Assembly: GCA_940746715.1 (NCBI GenBank)
Contig: CALNWN010000001.1
Coordinates: 372,001 to 436,000, forward strand
Direction: 5' to 3'
Length of the DNA: 64,000 bases
DNA from: an uncultured Paraburkholderia sp.
Lineage (GTDB): Bacteria; Pseudomonadota; Gammaproteobacteria; Burkholderiales; Burkholderiaceae
Part shown: positions 53,988-63,822 of the stretch, in pieces
Numbering within the stretch: the first letter of the stretch is position 1
Layout of the letters: each line of letters starts with the position of its first letter
Notes under the pieces: model-generated
What the model was told of the DNA's origin: nothing
Databases searched by the model: none
Seen by the model: the letters and a program-made list of their open reading frames with translations, nothing else
Translations under genes and position numbers: made by a program

Positions 53988-55271
53988 GTGAAGACAATCA
54001 TTGGTTTGCGCTGGTGGATCATCGGCCTCGTATGTCTCGGGACCATCGTCAATTACCTGTCGCGCAACGCGCTCGGCGTGATGGCTCCAGAGCTGATGAA
54101 GCTCATGCACATGAGCACCCAGCAGACTCGTACGTGGTCGGCGCCTTCCAGGTCGGTTACACCGTCATGCAGCCGGTCTGCGGTCTCATCATCGACCTGA
54201 TCGGTCTGCCCCTCGGCTTCGCCCTCTTTGCCTGCCTGTGGTCGCTGACGGGCGTACTGCACGGCTTCGCGAGCGGCTGGTTCTCGCTCGCCGCGCTGCG
54301 CGGCCTGATGGGCCTGACCGAGGCGGTCGCGATCCCGGCCGGCATGAAGGTCGTCGCCGAATGGTTTTCGAATCGCGAGAAATCCGTCGCGGTGGGCTAC
54401 TTCAACGCGGGCACGTCGCTCGGATCCCTGCTCGCGCCCCCGCTCGTGGTGTTCCTGTCGCTTCGCTATGGATGGCAAAGCGCCTTCGCCGTTACCGGCG
54501 CTCTCGGCTTCGTCTGGGCCGCGGCATGGTACGCGCTGTACCGTTCGCCGTCCGAGCATGCGCGGATCGGCGAGGCCGAGCGGAAAACCATCATCGGCGG
54601 CCAGACCCCGCCGGCGCCGCGCCGCAGCCGCATCCGCGAAGTGCTGCGCACGCGTCGCTTCTGGGCCATCGCGCAAGCCCGCTTTTTCGGAGCCCGCATG
54701 GCAGACGTTCAGCTTCTGGATTCCGCTCTATCTCGCCGCGCAGCGCCATATGGATCTGAAGCAGATCGCGCTGTTCGCATGGCTGCCGTTTCTCGCAGCC
54801 GACCTGGGCGGCCTGTTCGGCGGCTACCTGTCGCCCTTCTTGATGAAGCGTCTGCGCGTGCCGCTCATCTGGTCCCGCATCGCGGGCGTCGTACTCGGCG
54901 CATTGATGATGCTCGGGCCGGCGTGCATCGGTCTCATTGCTTCGCCGTACGAAGCAATCGCACTCTTCTACGTGGGCGGCTTCGCGCATCAGATGATCTC
55001 GGCGCTCGTCAATACGCTCGCCGCCGACGTCTTCGACCCGGGCGAAGTGGGTACCATTGCCGGCTTTGCGGGCATGTCCGCGTGGATCGGCGGTCTCGGC
55101 TTTTCGCTGATGGTCGGCGCGCTCGCGGACAAAATCGGCTACACGCCGCTCTTCGGCACGCTGGGCGCTTTCGACATCATCGGCGCGACGCTGCTGATCC
55201 TCCTCATGCGCGGCGTTTCGCGCGACGCACGTCCGCGCGAGGCCGATGCGGCCTCGAACGCGGCTGCATGA
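53988..55271 (+). pseudogene. Broken MFS transporter (ACS family, hexuronate-type)
   Basis: An MFS permease beginning MKTIIGLRWWIIGLVCLGTI, with RNALGVMAPELMKLMHMS. One base is lost near 54127, after MSTQQ, shifting to SYVVGAFQVGYTVMQPVCGL. Two bases are lost near 54690, before SEPAWQTFSFWIPLYLAAQ, restoring the frame to the end (ALVNTLAADVFDPGEVGTIA). Between the shifts about 190 codons are out of frame. It overlaps the GH31 start by ATGA. The substrate is unknown; the ACS family carries organic anions such as hexuronates. Confidence 0.88.
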
Positions 55272-57706
55272 TTTCAACGACACCCATCATGCGTTCAATC
55301 ACGAATCTGAAGCACCCGCCGCGCTTCGCGCTCGCGTCGCACGAAGGCAATCACCTGGTTCTCGCCTCGCCCGAGCAGTGCCGGATCGAACTCTTCGTTC
55401 TCGCGGAAGACATCATCCGCGTGCTGGTGTTGCCCGACGGAGAACTGCATGGCCCGCGCACCTGGCCATCGCCCCCGGCGCGGAGGACGTTCCGCTCGAA
55501 GGCCGCGAGCGCCGCGATATGAGCGGCTTCACGCCGCCGGCGTTTGAGGTGTCGCGCGACGTGCGCAACTCGTCGTGCAAACAGCATGTATCCGCCTTGC
55601 CGTTACGCTCGACGGCGGTTTCTGCGCGTGGGACATTCTGCGCGACGCGGTCTGGCACCGCGTGATGAACGACCGCAAGACGCAGTCGTACAACTTCGGC
55701 TGGTGGGACGAGCGCGTCTATCACTACATCGAGCGGCGCAAGGACGAGATATATGTCGGGCTCGGCGAACGCGCGGGGTCGCTCGATCGCGCGGAGCAGT
55801 CGTACGAGATGCGCAACATCGACGCGATGGGTTACAACGCGCGGACCACCGACCCACTGTACAAGCACATACCGTTTTACGTGACCTAGCAGCCGCAAAT
55901 GCGCACGGGCTTCGGGCTCTTTTACGACACGCTCGCGGATTGCCGTTTCGACATGGGCCGCGAGCTCGATAACTATCACGGGCACTATCGCCATTTCGTC
56001 GCCGGGCATGGCGACCTCGACTACTACTTCATTGCCTCCGCCGACACGCCCTTGCATGCCGTGCGCCGCTTCACGTGGCTCACCGGGCGCCCCGCATGGA
56101 TGCCCAAGTGGGGACTCGGCTATTCCGGCTCGACGATGAGCTACACGGACGCGCCGGATGCACAGCAACGCATGGGCGAATTCATCGAACGATGCAGCGA
56201 GCACGATGTGCTGTGCGATTCGTTTCACCTGTCCTCGGGCTATACGTCGATCGGCGCCAAACGCTACGTATTCAACTGGAACCACGAGAAGTTTCCGGAC
56301 ATCGACGGTTTCGTCAACGGCTACCTCGAACATGGCGTGCGCCTCTGCGCGAATATCAAGCCGTGCCTGCTGCAGGACCACTCCGCATTCGAGGAAGCCG
56401 CGAGCGCCGGCTTGCTGATCGAAGCGCGCAACGGCGAACCCGCGTGGGTGCAGTTCTGGGACGAAGTCGGCGCGTATCTCGACTTCACGAATCCCGACAC
56501 GATCGACTGGTGGAAGTCGCGCGTCAAGGAGAGCCTGCTGAAACACGGCATCGCCGCAACCTGGAACGACAACAACGAGTTCGAAATCTGGACACGCGAC
56601 GCCATCGCGCACGGCTTCGGCAACGCCTTTCCTGCACACGAGGCCAAGGTGTTGCAAACGCAGTTGATGATGCGCGCCTCGCGCGACGCGCAACGCGAAT
56701 TTGCCCCGCACCGCCGGCCGTTTCTCGTCTCCCGTTCCGGCGGCGTCGGCATGCATCGCTATGTCCAGACCTGGTCGGGCGACAACTACACGTCGTGGGA
56801 AACGCTGCGCTTCAATCTGAAGATGGGCCTTGGCCTCGCGATGTCCGGTGTGTCGAACAGCGGCCACGACATCGGCGGATTTTCGGGCCCCGCCCCGGGT
56901 CCCGAAATGTTCGCGCGCTGGGTCGCGTTCGGCATCTTCCTGCCGCGCTTTAGCATCCACTCATGGAACGACGGTACCGTCAACGAACCATGGATGTATC
57001 CGGAAGTCACGCAGCAGATTGCGGCACTCGTTAAACTGCGCTACCGCTTCATTCCGTATCTATACGAGCTGCTGTGGCAATCGCACAGCGCATACGAGCC
57101 GGTTTTGCGTCCCATGTTTGCGGAGTTTCCGCACGACCCGCGCTGCCTTGTGGACGGAGACGACATGATGCTCAGTTCCTCGATGCTCGTCGCGCCCGTG
57201 GTCGACGTGGGCCAAACGGCGCGCGAAGTGTATCTACCTGCGGGAACACGCTGGGTGCCGTACTGGAGCGGCGAATCGTTTAACGGCGGCCAGACCGTTA
57301 GCCTGCCCGCGCCCTTCGAGCAGCCTGTCATGCTGTTGCGCGAGGGCAGCGTGATTGCGTTGAACGTCGCGGAACAGCACTTCGGCCGCCCGGCCGACGA
57401 ACGCGCGTTCATCGCCGTACTGCATGCGAGCACAGGCACGGCGCGCGGCGGTTCGATCGAGGACGACGGCAAAGCGAAGCCTGGCGCTCGGGTGCGCAAG
57501 GCCGCTGGAACGTGACGATTGCGAGCGACGTCAATGCCTTGCGGATCGCAGTGGAACGCGCAGGTTCGATGCCACAAACGCAAGACGAGTTGCGCGTATT
57601 CGTGCCGATGCACGAGACGAGACCGGTCATGTGCGAGCGCGGCGCGCTGCTGAACGACGAATCCGCCGATGGCTGGCGATGCCTGACCATTTCCATCGCG
57701 CCCTGA
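55268..57706 (+). pseudogene. Broken GH31 alpha-glycosidase
   Basis: A family 31 glycoside hydrolase of the alpha-glucosidase or alpha-xylosidase type. Its ATG overlaps the MFS stop. Frameshifts fall near 55457 (after LHGPRTW), 55560 (before LVVQTACIRLAVTLDGG) and 57478 (near IEDDGKAKPG, before NVTIASDVNALRIAVER). TAG lies at 55887-55889 (FYVT-stop-QPQMRTGFG). Otherwise the catalytic domain is conserved: GLGYSGSTMSY, DSFHLSSGYTS, nucleophile Asp in TWNDNNEFEIW, and acid/base Asp in TWSGDNYTSWE. The exact substrate cannot be read from the sequence. Confidence 0.88.
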
Positions 57707-57765
57707 CCCGCGCGTCATTCCGTAGTACTGACAACATCGAAAGACTGGATCGGAGACTTCCCATC

Positions 57766-58949
57766 ATGTTTACATCGAAACGCGCGCGGAGCCGCGCGGT
57801 CGTCATGTCCTGCCGCTCGCGGGCGCACTGCTCTGCACAGGCGCGTCGGCGCAGAGCAGCGTCACGCTTTACGGCGTCGTAGACAACGCGTTCACGTACG
57901 TCAGCAATCAGCGTGGCCATGCGAACTTCTATATGAGCCAAGGCAACCTGCAAGCAAGCAAATTCGGGCTGCTCGGCGCGGAAGATCTCGGCGGCGGCAC
58001 AAAAGCGATTTTCCGCGTTGAAAGCGGCTTCAATTCGCTGACGGGCGCGCAGAGCAGCTCAGGCTTCATCTTCAACCGACAGGCGTATGTGGGGCTCAGC
58101 AATGACCGCTACGGCACCGTCACGGTAGGCCGCCAGTACACGCCCTACTTCCAGATGGTCGGCCGCCCTCGGGTCGACCGGCGTGCTGACGGGCGCAACC
58201 GGCGCGCATCCCGGCGACATCGACGCGCTGGACACGACACTGCGCCTGAATAATTCGGTAACCTATCTATCGCCTACGCTCGCGGGCCTGCAATTCAGCG
58301 CGCAGTATGGACTCGGCGGCGTGCCGGGCAGCGTCGCGAACGGCAGTCATTTCAGCGCGGCGTTCCGCTACGACTACAAACCGTTTGCCATCGCGGCAGG
58401 CTACGTCAAGCTGAAAGACATTGCGACGAGCGCCGCGCTCGGCACCTACGCGATCAACTCGCCGGTGAACAGCGGCTACGCGAGCGCGCGCAGCGCACAA
58501 CTGTTCGCGGCGGCGGCGCGCTACACCGCACAGGATCTGATGGTCGGCATCAACTATTCGAACGTGCAATATACGCCGGGCCACGGTTCGCTCTTCGCAA
58601 GCGAAGGCGTGTTCAATACTATGGCGTGATTTCGACCTACCGGATCACGCCCGCTGTGATCGTCGGCGCCGGCTATAGCTACACGTGCGCGAGCAAGGCC
58701 AACGGTGTCAGCGATCCCGCGCGCTATCACCAGATTTCGCTGGAACAGACGTACAGCCTCTCCACGCGCACCACGCTTTACGCACTGGAGGCATATCAAC
58801 TCGCGCGGGGCAAGACGCTCGCCGCCGCGGGCAGCAGCGCGACGAACATCATCGACGCAGTGGCGGTAGTCGGCGACTCGCAGAACGCGACGCCTTCGTC
58901 GGGACCTTCGCAATTCGTCGGCATGGTGGGCTTGCGGCACGCGTTTTAA
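57766..58949 (+). pseudogene. Broken Burkholderia-type general porin
   Basis: An outer-membrane trimeric porin (Gram_porin_4 type). The signal begins MFTSKRARSRAVVMS, slips near 57812 into PLAGALLCTGASAQSSVTLY, then reads GVVDNAFTYVSNQRGH. It slips again near 58160 (between PYFQMVG and STGVLTGATGAH) and near 58615 (FNT before YGVISTYRITPAV), ending with the C-terminal Phe motif FVGMVGLRHAF. Three frameshifts make it non-functional. It follows the GH31 gene by 59 bases and would have been the outer-membrane uptake component. Confidence 0.88.
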
Positions 58950-59119
58950 CTCTGCGCTTTGCATCCGGCAAGATGCGCTGCAAGCCGTTGCGGCGCATCT
59001 TCCATACATACCCACTCATCTATCTCCGCCACGAGAAATACAAAGCAGAAAAACTTGGTTTGAACCGGGACGTCGTCTTACTAGACTGCTCATCGTCTTG
59101 TCATAACAAGTTTTGAGCG

Positions 59120-59578
59120 ATGTCGAAAACGACTCTCGTACCGTTGGCCGCGGGCATTTCAGGCGCCTCGCTCTCCTCTCTTCCGCTGTACGCCCAGATC
59201 AAGGACGCACTGCGCGAACGCATTCTCGACGGCACGTATGCGCCCCTTTCGCGGATGCCGTCCGAGCACGAACTCTGTCGCATGTTCGACGTGAGCCGCA
59301 TCACCGTGCGCCAGGCTCTCGGCGACCTGCAGAAGGAGGGACTGCTCTTCAAGCTGCATGGCAAGGGTACGTTCGTCTCGAAGCCCAAGGCCTTTCAGAA
59401 TGTGACGTCGTTGCAGGGCTTCGCGGAAGCCATGGCGTCGATGGGCTATGAAATCGTCAACCAGTTGCGCAGCTTCCGAACGGTCGAACCGTATATCGTC
59501 GCGCTCGACGACAAAGAACGCGATGCCTATCGCAACCTGCGAATCGGCGAGCCCGCGCTCGCCGCCGCAACAGCCTGA
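59120..59578 (+). pseudogene. GntR/HutC-family regulator truncated in its sensor domain
   Basis: The N-terminal winged HTH is complete (LPLYAQIKDALRERILDGTY, MPSEHELCRMFDVSRITVRQ, GLLFKLHGKGTFVSKPK). The UTRA effector domain begins (FQNVTSLQGFAEAMASMGYE) but the frame ends at residue 152, with LRIGEPALAAATA; such regulators usually have about 240 residues. The next gene's ribosome-binding site begins two bases after the stop, so the missing 90 or so residues were probably removed by a deletion joining it to the ferredoxin gene. It may still bind DNA without a signal. Confidence 0.7.
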
Positions 59579-59590
59579 CGGAGCATGCCT

Positions 59591-59857
59591 ATGTCCTCGC
59601 CGACACCCGTTGCAGTTTTTACGCCGCACGATATTTATCAGCGCAGTTCGGCTCCGGTCACCATCGACGAAAGCAGATGCATTGCCGACAAAGGCTGCAC
59701 GGTGTGCGTCGACGTGTGCCCGCTCGATCTGCTCGCCATCGACATGAAGAAAGGCAAGGCCTACATGCAGTTCGACGAGTGCTGGTACTGCATGCCTTGC
59801 GAGCAGGATTGCCCGACAGGCGCAGTGAAAGTGTCCATTCCCTATCTTCTGCGTTAA
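59591..59857 (+). CDS. Ferredoxin-type protein with two 4Fe-4S motifs
   Basis: This 88-residue iron-sulfur protein has CIADKGCTVCVDVCP and CWYCMPCEQDCP, giving eight Cys for two [4Fe-4S] clusters. The layout resembles the beta subunit of AprB-like, fumarate-reductase-type flavoprotein complexes. No flavoprotein gene lies beside it, and its position right after a truncated GntR suggests one was deleted. ATG 59591 is seven bases after GGAG and is preferred to ATG 59585. The frame is intact, but its partner may be gone. Confidence 0.8.
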   Translation: MSSPTPVAVFTPHDIYQRSSAPVTIDESRCIADKGCTVCVDVCPLDLLAIDMKKGKAYMQFDECWYCMPCEQDCPTGAVKVSIPYLLR

Positions 59858-59896
59858 GCGATGCGCGGAACCTGTTCTGTCCATTCACGCCCGCCC

Positions 59897-60799
59897 ATGT
59901 CCGATTCGATTGATCCGTGCGCTCCGCTCGATGCCGTGCCTGCCGAAGCGGCCGCCCTCTTGTCTCGCCTCGCGTCCGAGGACGCCGTCGTGCGCCGAAT
60001 CGCCCTGATCGATCTGGCTGATCTCGAGGATGCCTGCGTCATCGAGCCCATCGTCAATGCGCTGCGCCGCGATGCATCGCCTGAAGTGCGTAGCGAGGCT
60101 GCGCGGCTGCTTGCGGTGGGAACGTGACGACGTCGTCGAGGCGCTATGCGGCGCGCTGCTCGATCCGCACGATGCCGTGCGCGCGAGTGCGGCGCAGAGC
60201 CTGTCGGAACTCAAGCAGGCGTCTTCGGGCGCGATACTGCTGGACTGGCTGAAGCAGCCGGATTCGTTCGTGCGCGCGGCACTGCTGCGCGCACGAACGA
60301 ATTGCGTATGGCCGAGGCGCTCGCGCCCGCGTTGCAGGCGCTCGCCGACGAAGACGCCACCGTGCGCAGCGAAGCCGTCGGCGTGTTGGGATGGCTAAAG
60401 AATGCGGTCGCGCTTGCCCCGTTGGCTTCACTCGCGACGCACGACCCCGATGCGTCGATCCGGCGTGTCGCAACAGCGGCGCTCGGCAAGCTGCGTGTGG
60501 CCGAATAGCGCGATGCGCTGGTCAACGCGCTCGACGACGCCTACTGGCAAGTGCGGCTACGTGCGCTGCGTGCGCTCGGGCAGATCGGCGACGCGGCCAG
60601 CGCGACGCCCGTCGCTGCGTTGCTGTCGCATGCGATTAGCAACGTGCGCAAGGAGGCCGCGCTGGCGCTCGGCGAAATCGGGAGCAGCGACGATGCAGGG
60701 ACGCTGGCCGCGCTCCAAGCGGCGGAAGCCGACGGCGATCCCGAAGCTCGCAAGGCCGTGCGGATCGCGCTGCGTCAAATCGCGGAGCGTTCGCGATGA
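59897..60799 (+). pseudogene. Broken HEAT-repeat protein
   Basis: A PBS-lyase/HEAT-repeat protein with six or more repeats (for example SPEVRSEAARLL, ISNVRKEAALALGEIG, ATVRSEAVGVLGWL). It starts at ATG 59897, slips near 60115 (LAVGT versus LRWERDDVVEALCGALLDP) and near 60293 (before RTNELRMAEALAPALQALAD), and has TAG at 60506-60508 (LRVAE-stop-RDALVNALDDAYWQV). In Burkholderia, HEAT proteins of this kind occur with ferredoxin and flavoprotein genes, as here; the function is unclear. Confidence 0.82.
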
Positions 60800-61089
60800 A
60801 CGTTCCTGATTACGTAGCAATCGACGCAGCGAGCGCGAGTCTGTCGATGCGCTGGCCCGACGGTTCAGCCGCGCAGTTGCCGTTTGCCGGGCTTTGCGCC
60901 GCCTGCCTGTGCGCAGCGTGCCGCAAGCTCAAGCTCGATGGGCTTTCGTCGCTGTCGCGAGCCGATGTGAAGCTGCTGGACGCGCGCCCGTCGGGCTATG
61001 GCCTGCAGCTGGTGTTCGACGATGGACACGAGCGAGGGATTTTTCCTTGGGTTTATCTGGAGCGGATGGCAAAGGGCAAGTTGGATTGA
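60796..61089 (+). CDS. DUF971 (GBBH-like N-terminal) protein
   Basis: This 97-residue DUF971 protein has SMRWPDGSAAQLPFAGLC, CAACLCAACRKLKLDG and the C-terminal DDGHERGIFPWVYLERMAKG. The family, related to the N-terminal domain of gamma-butyrobetaine hydroxylase, is linked to iron-sulfur metabolism by genome context. Its ATG overlaps the HEAT stop (ATGA). The HEAT gene before it is broken, so translational coupling may be lost. Intact. Confidence 0.85.
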   Translation: MNVPDYVAIDAASASLSMRWPDGSAAQLPFAGLCAACLCAACRKLKLDGLSSLSRADVKLLDARPSGYGLQLVFDDGHERGIFPWVYLERMAKGKLD

Positions 61090-61169
61090 CGCAAATTACC
61101 TGGCTGTACGAACAATTCTGCAAATGCAATCCAACGCGAAGGAACTCTTGTCAATCGCAGCGTGGCCCT

Positions 61170-61780
61170 GCAGCGATCCGTTTTCCGGACATGAGTAGCC
61201 CCAAGTGGATCGCGGAAGGCGCTTCTCGAAGGCAAGCCGTGTCCACATCACGCCGGCGCTTCTGTTGCCCTGCTGAACCGAAGGCACGACCAATTGAAGC
61301 ACGGTTTCGAGACCGCACATACGCGCAAGCTGGATCGTCTCTTGCGCCGAGACGTCGAACATGCGGCGCCCTTCCGGAACCGGTCCATGGCGCAGCGAGA
61401 CAATCAGCAATCCATGGTCTCTGACCAGAGCACTCACGTGCGTCATGGCTCCACGACGCTCTTCCTCATCGAGGTGCATCCACACGGCGGTGAGCATTAC
61501 CACGTCGAATGTTTCCTGCCTCGCGCGAAGAGTCGGCAGATCAGGCAGGCTGTCGTCGAGCTGACTTTCATTGTGGGGAGACGAGCCGCACAAGTCGGGC
61601 CACGCGCGGCTCCGAAACGGCCACGGGCGGCCGGGCGTTACTCCGGCTGCTATGTGCGCGCCACTGTGTCGGGCGATTTCTCCGACCATACGCTGGCGAG
61701 TGACGCACACCTTCACACGTGCAAGGCAGGCGCCCGTGGGTTGTCTATTGTGCGCCGATTGCGCGGAGGTGCGCGGACGA
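61170..61780 (-). pseudogene. Eroded SAM-dependent methyltransferase
   Basis: A minus-strand frame keeps the C-terminal half of a class I methyltransferase: LRARQETFDVVMLTAVWMHL, then RDHGLLIVSLRHGPVPEGRR and MFDVSAQETIQLARMCGLET. The expected SAM-binding GxGxG motif upstream is not readable in the same frame; weak fragments (such as AVSEP) appear in others. Interpreted as a frameshifted remnant. Real edges are uncertain. Confidence 0.5.
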
Positions 61781-61850
61781 ACTGTTAATGACTCAACGTT
61801 GCTGAGCGATCGTGCGATTATCGGCCGCAAAAAACAGAGCCCGCAAAACA

Positions 61851-61883
61851 AAAACCCCGTAAGTCTTTAAACTTACGGGGTTT
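61851..61883 (-). terminator. Terminator of tRNA-Ser
   Basis: Minus strand AAACCCCGTAAGT and ACTTACGGGGTTTT form a 13-base stem, followed by TGTTTTG. It lies 13 bases after the tRNA-Ser 3' end. Confidence 0.9.
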
Positions 61884-61895
61884 CGCCACCATCAC

Positions 61896-61989
61896 TGGCG
61901 GAGGCGGAGGGATTCGAACCCTCGATCCAGGTTTTGGCCCAGATGCTCCCTTAGCAGGGGAGTGCCTTCGACCTCTCGGCCACGTCTCC
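61896..61989 (-). tRNA. tRNA-Ser (GCT)
   Basis: 94 bases with encoded CCA, class II with a long variable arm. The minus strand begins GGAGACGTGGCCGAGAGGTC; the anticodon loop CTGCTAA between CTCCC and GGGAG gives GCT (AGC/AGU codons); the T arm is GGTTCGAATCC. Located downstream of lysC. Confidence 0.97.
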
Positions 61990-62177
61990 CAAACTTTCGC
62001 TCGCGCAGGGAGTCAGCGCGACGAAGCCAAGATAATAGCGGGCCGAACCGCTAAGGTCAATGTCTGACGAACATTTTTTGTGCCAATGTCGTCATTCACG
62101 GAGAATCTTTTCACCCGGCCGCACCAACACACATTCACGAACGGGACGCTCCTCTACGCCCCGCCGCTCACATCGAA

Positions 62178-63428
62178 TTACGCCTGATCCAGTTCGAAAG
62201 CCTTATGCAGCGCGCGCACGGCGAGCTCCATATACTTCTCGTCTATCAGCACCGAAATCTTGATTTCGGAGGTCGAGATCATCTGAATGTTGATGCCCTC
62301 TTCCGACAGCGTATGGAACATCGTGCTCGCGATGCCCACGTGCGAGCGCATGCCGACGCCCACCACCGACACCTTCGACACCTTCGGATCGCCCAGCACC
62401 TGCTCGGCCTGCACGTGACCCTTCACCTGATTCGTGAGGATGTCCATGGCGCGCTGATAATCGCCGCGGCCGACGGTAAACGTGAAAGCCGTTTTGCCCT
62501 CGACGCTCTGGTTCTGGATGATCATGTCGACGTCGATATTCGCGTCCGCCACCGGGCCGAGAATCTGATACGCGATGCCCGGCTTGTCGGGCACACCCAT
62601 CACGGCAATGCGAGCTTCGTCGCGCTGAAACGCGATGCCCGAGATGACTGCTTTTTCCATGGTCTCGTCTTCTTCAAAAGTAATCAGGGTGCCCGACTTC
62701 ATTTCAGCGTCGAGCGGGATGAGCGGATCGGTCAGGCTCGACAGCACGCGCGTCTTGACCTGATATTTGCCGGCGAACTCCACCGAGCGGATCTGCAGCA
62801 CCTTGGAACCCAGGCTTGCCATTTCCAGTATTTCTTCGAACGTCACGCGGTCGAGCCGGCGCGCTTCTTCCACCACGCGCGGGTCGGTGGTGTACACCCC
62901 GTCGACGTCCGTGTAGATCAGGCACTCGTCGGCCTTCAACGCAGCCGCGACCGCGACCGCCGACGTGTCCGAACCGCCGCGGCCGAGCGTCGTGATGTTG
63001 CCCTCCGGGTCAATACCCTGGAAGCCCGTGATCACCACGACCTTGCCCGCGTCGAGATCGCGCAGCACGCGCTCGCCGTCGATTTCGCTGATGCGCGCTT
63101 TCGTGAACGCGCTATCCGTTTTGACCGGCACTTGCCAGCCGGCGTAGCTGACCGCGTCGACGCCGGCTTCCTGCAGCGCGATGGCGAGGAGGCCCGAGCT
63201 GACCTGTTCGCCGGTCGCGGCGATCATGTCGAGTTCGCGCGGGCTCGGCTGGGTCGTGATCTCTTTCGCGAGGCCGAGCAAGCGGTTCGTTTCGCCGGAC
63301 ATTGCCGACGGCACGACCACCATCTTGTGACCGGCCTTATACCATTTCGCGACGCGCTTGGCGACGTTCTTGATGCGCTCGACCGAGCCCATCGAAGTGC
63401 CGCCGTATTTATGTACGATGAGTGCCAT
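62178..63428 (-). CDS. lysC: Aspartate kinase
   Basis: LysC phosphorylates aspartate at the head of lysine, threonine and methionine synthesis. The 416-residue protein begins MALIVHKYGGTSMGSVER (kinase signature residues 7-15) and has PSAMSGETNRLL, RGGSDTSAVAVAAALKADEC, DVDGVYTTDPRVV and two C-terminal ACT domains (VMGVPDKPGIAYQILGPVAD; VVGVGMRSHVGIASTMFHTL), implying feedback control by lysine and/or threonine. Intact. The neighbour tilS is on the same strand, the usual Burkholderia order. Confidence 0.98.
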   Translation of the reverse strand: MALIVHKYGGTSMGSVERIKNVAKRVAKWYKAGHKMVVVPSAMSGETNRLLGLAKEITTQPSPRELDMIAATGEQVSSGLLAIALQEAGVDAVSYAGWQVPVKTDSAFTKARISEIDGERVLRDLDAGKVVVITGFQGIDPEGNITTLGRGGSDTSAVAVAAALKADECLIYTDVDGVYTTDPRVVEEARRLDRVTFEEILEMASLGSKVLQIRSVEFAGKYQVKTRVLSSLTDPLIPLDAEMKSGTLITFEEDETMEKAVISGIAFQRDEARIAVMGVPDKPGIAYQILGPVADANIDVDMIIQNQSVEGKTAFTFTVGRGDYQRAMDILTNQVKGHVQAEQVLGDPKVSKVSVVGVGMRSHVGIASTMFHTLSEEGINIQMISTSEIKISVLIDEKYMELAVRALHKAFELDQA

Positions 63429-63822
63429 TGTCGTTCTGAACTGAAGGAGAAACCGCGCTGGCGCTTGCGACGACCGCACAAAAGCACAGGGGCGCAACGT
63501 CTCGTGAACGGCGGCAAAGTGTGCGGCGGCGTGGATGCAGCGCGTGCAGCACGCGCGGATTTGCCCGTGATTGATCGCTAATGGCTTACCGGAAAACTCG
63601 GATCACGATCGGAAAACCGACAAAAGCGACGGCAAAAGCGGGTCGGGCAAACAAGTTAACGTACCTGAAGAGGCGCAAAAAGACAAGCCGCAAAGGCCTT
63701 GGCGCCACTCGCGGGCAACGCTCGGAACGCCTGTCGGAGCTGGGCGGAAGGCCTTATTCGCAGGGCAATCGCACCCTATTTCGAGCGCGGCCGGTTCGCC
63801 GGAACGGTAGCCGACCGGCCGG
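63429..63822. other. Spacer between tilS and lysC
   Basis: 394 bases with no supportable gene. It should contain the lysC promoter and the tilS 3' end. A perfect 12-base palindrome GACCGGCCGGTC lies at 63813-63824, overlapping the tilS stop. A Lys/Arg-rich open frame here lacks any homology. Confidence 0.55.
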
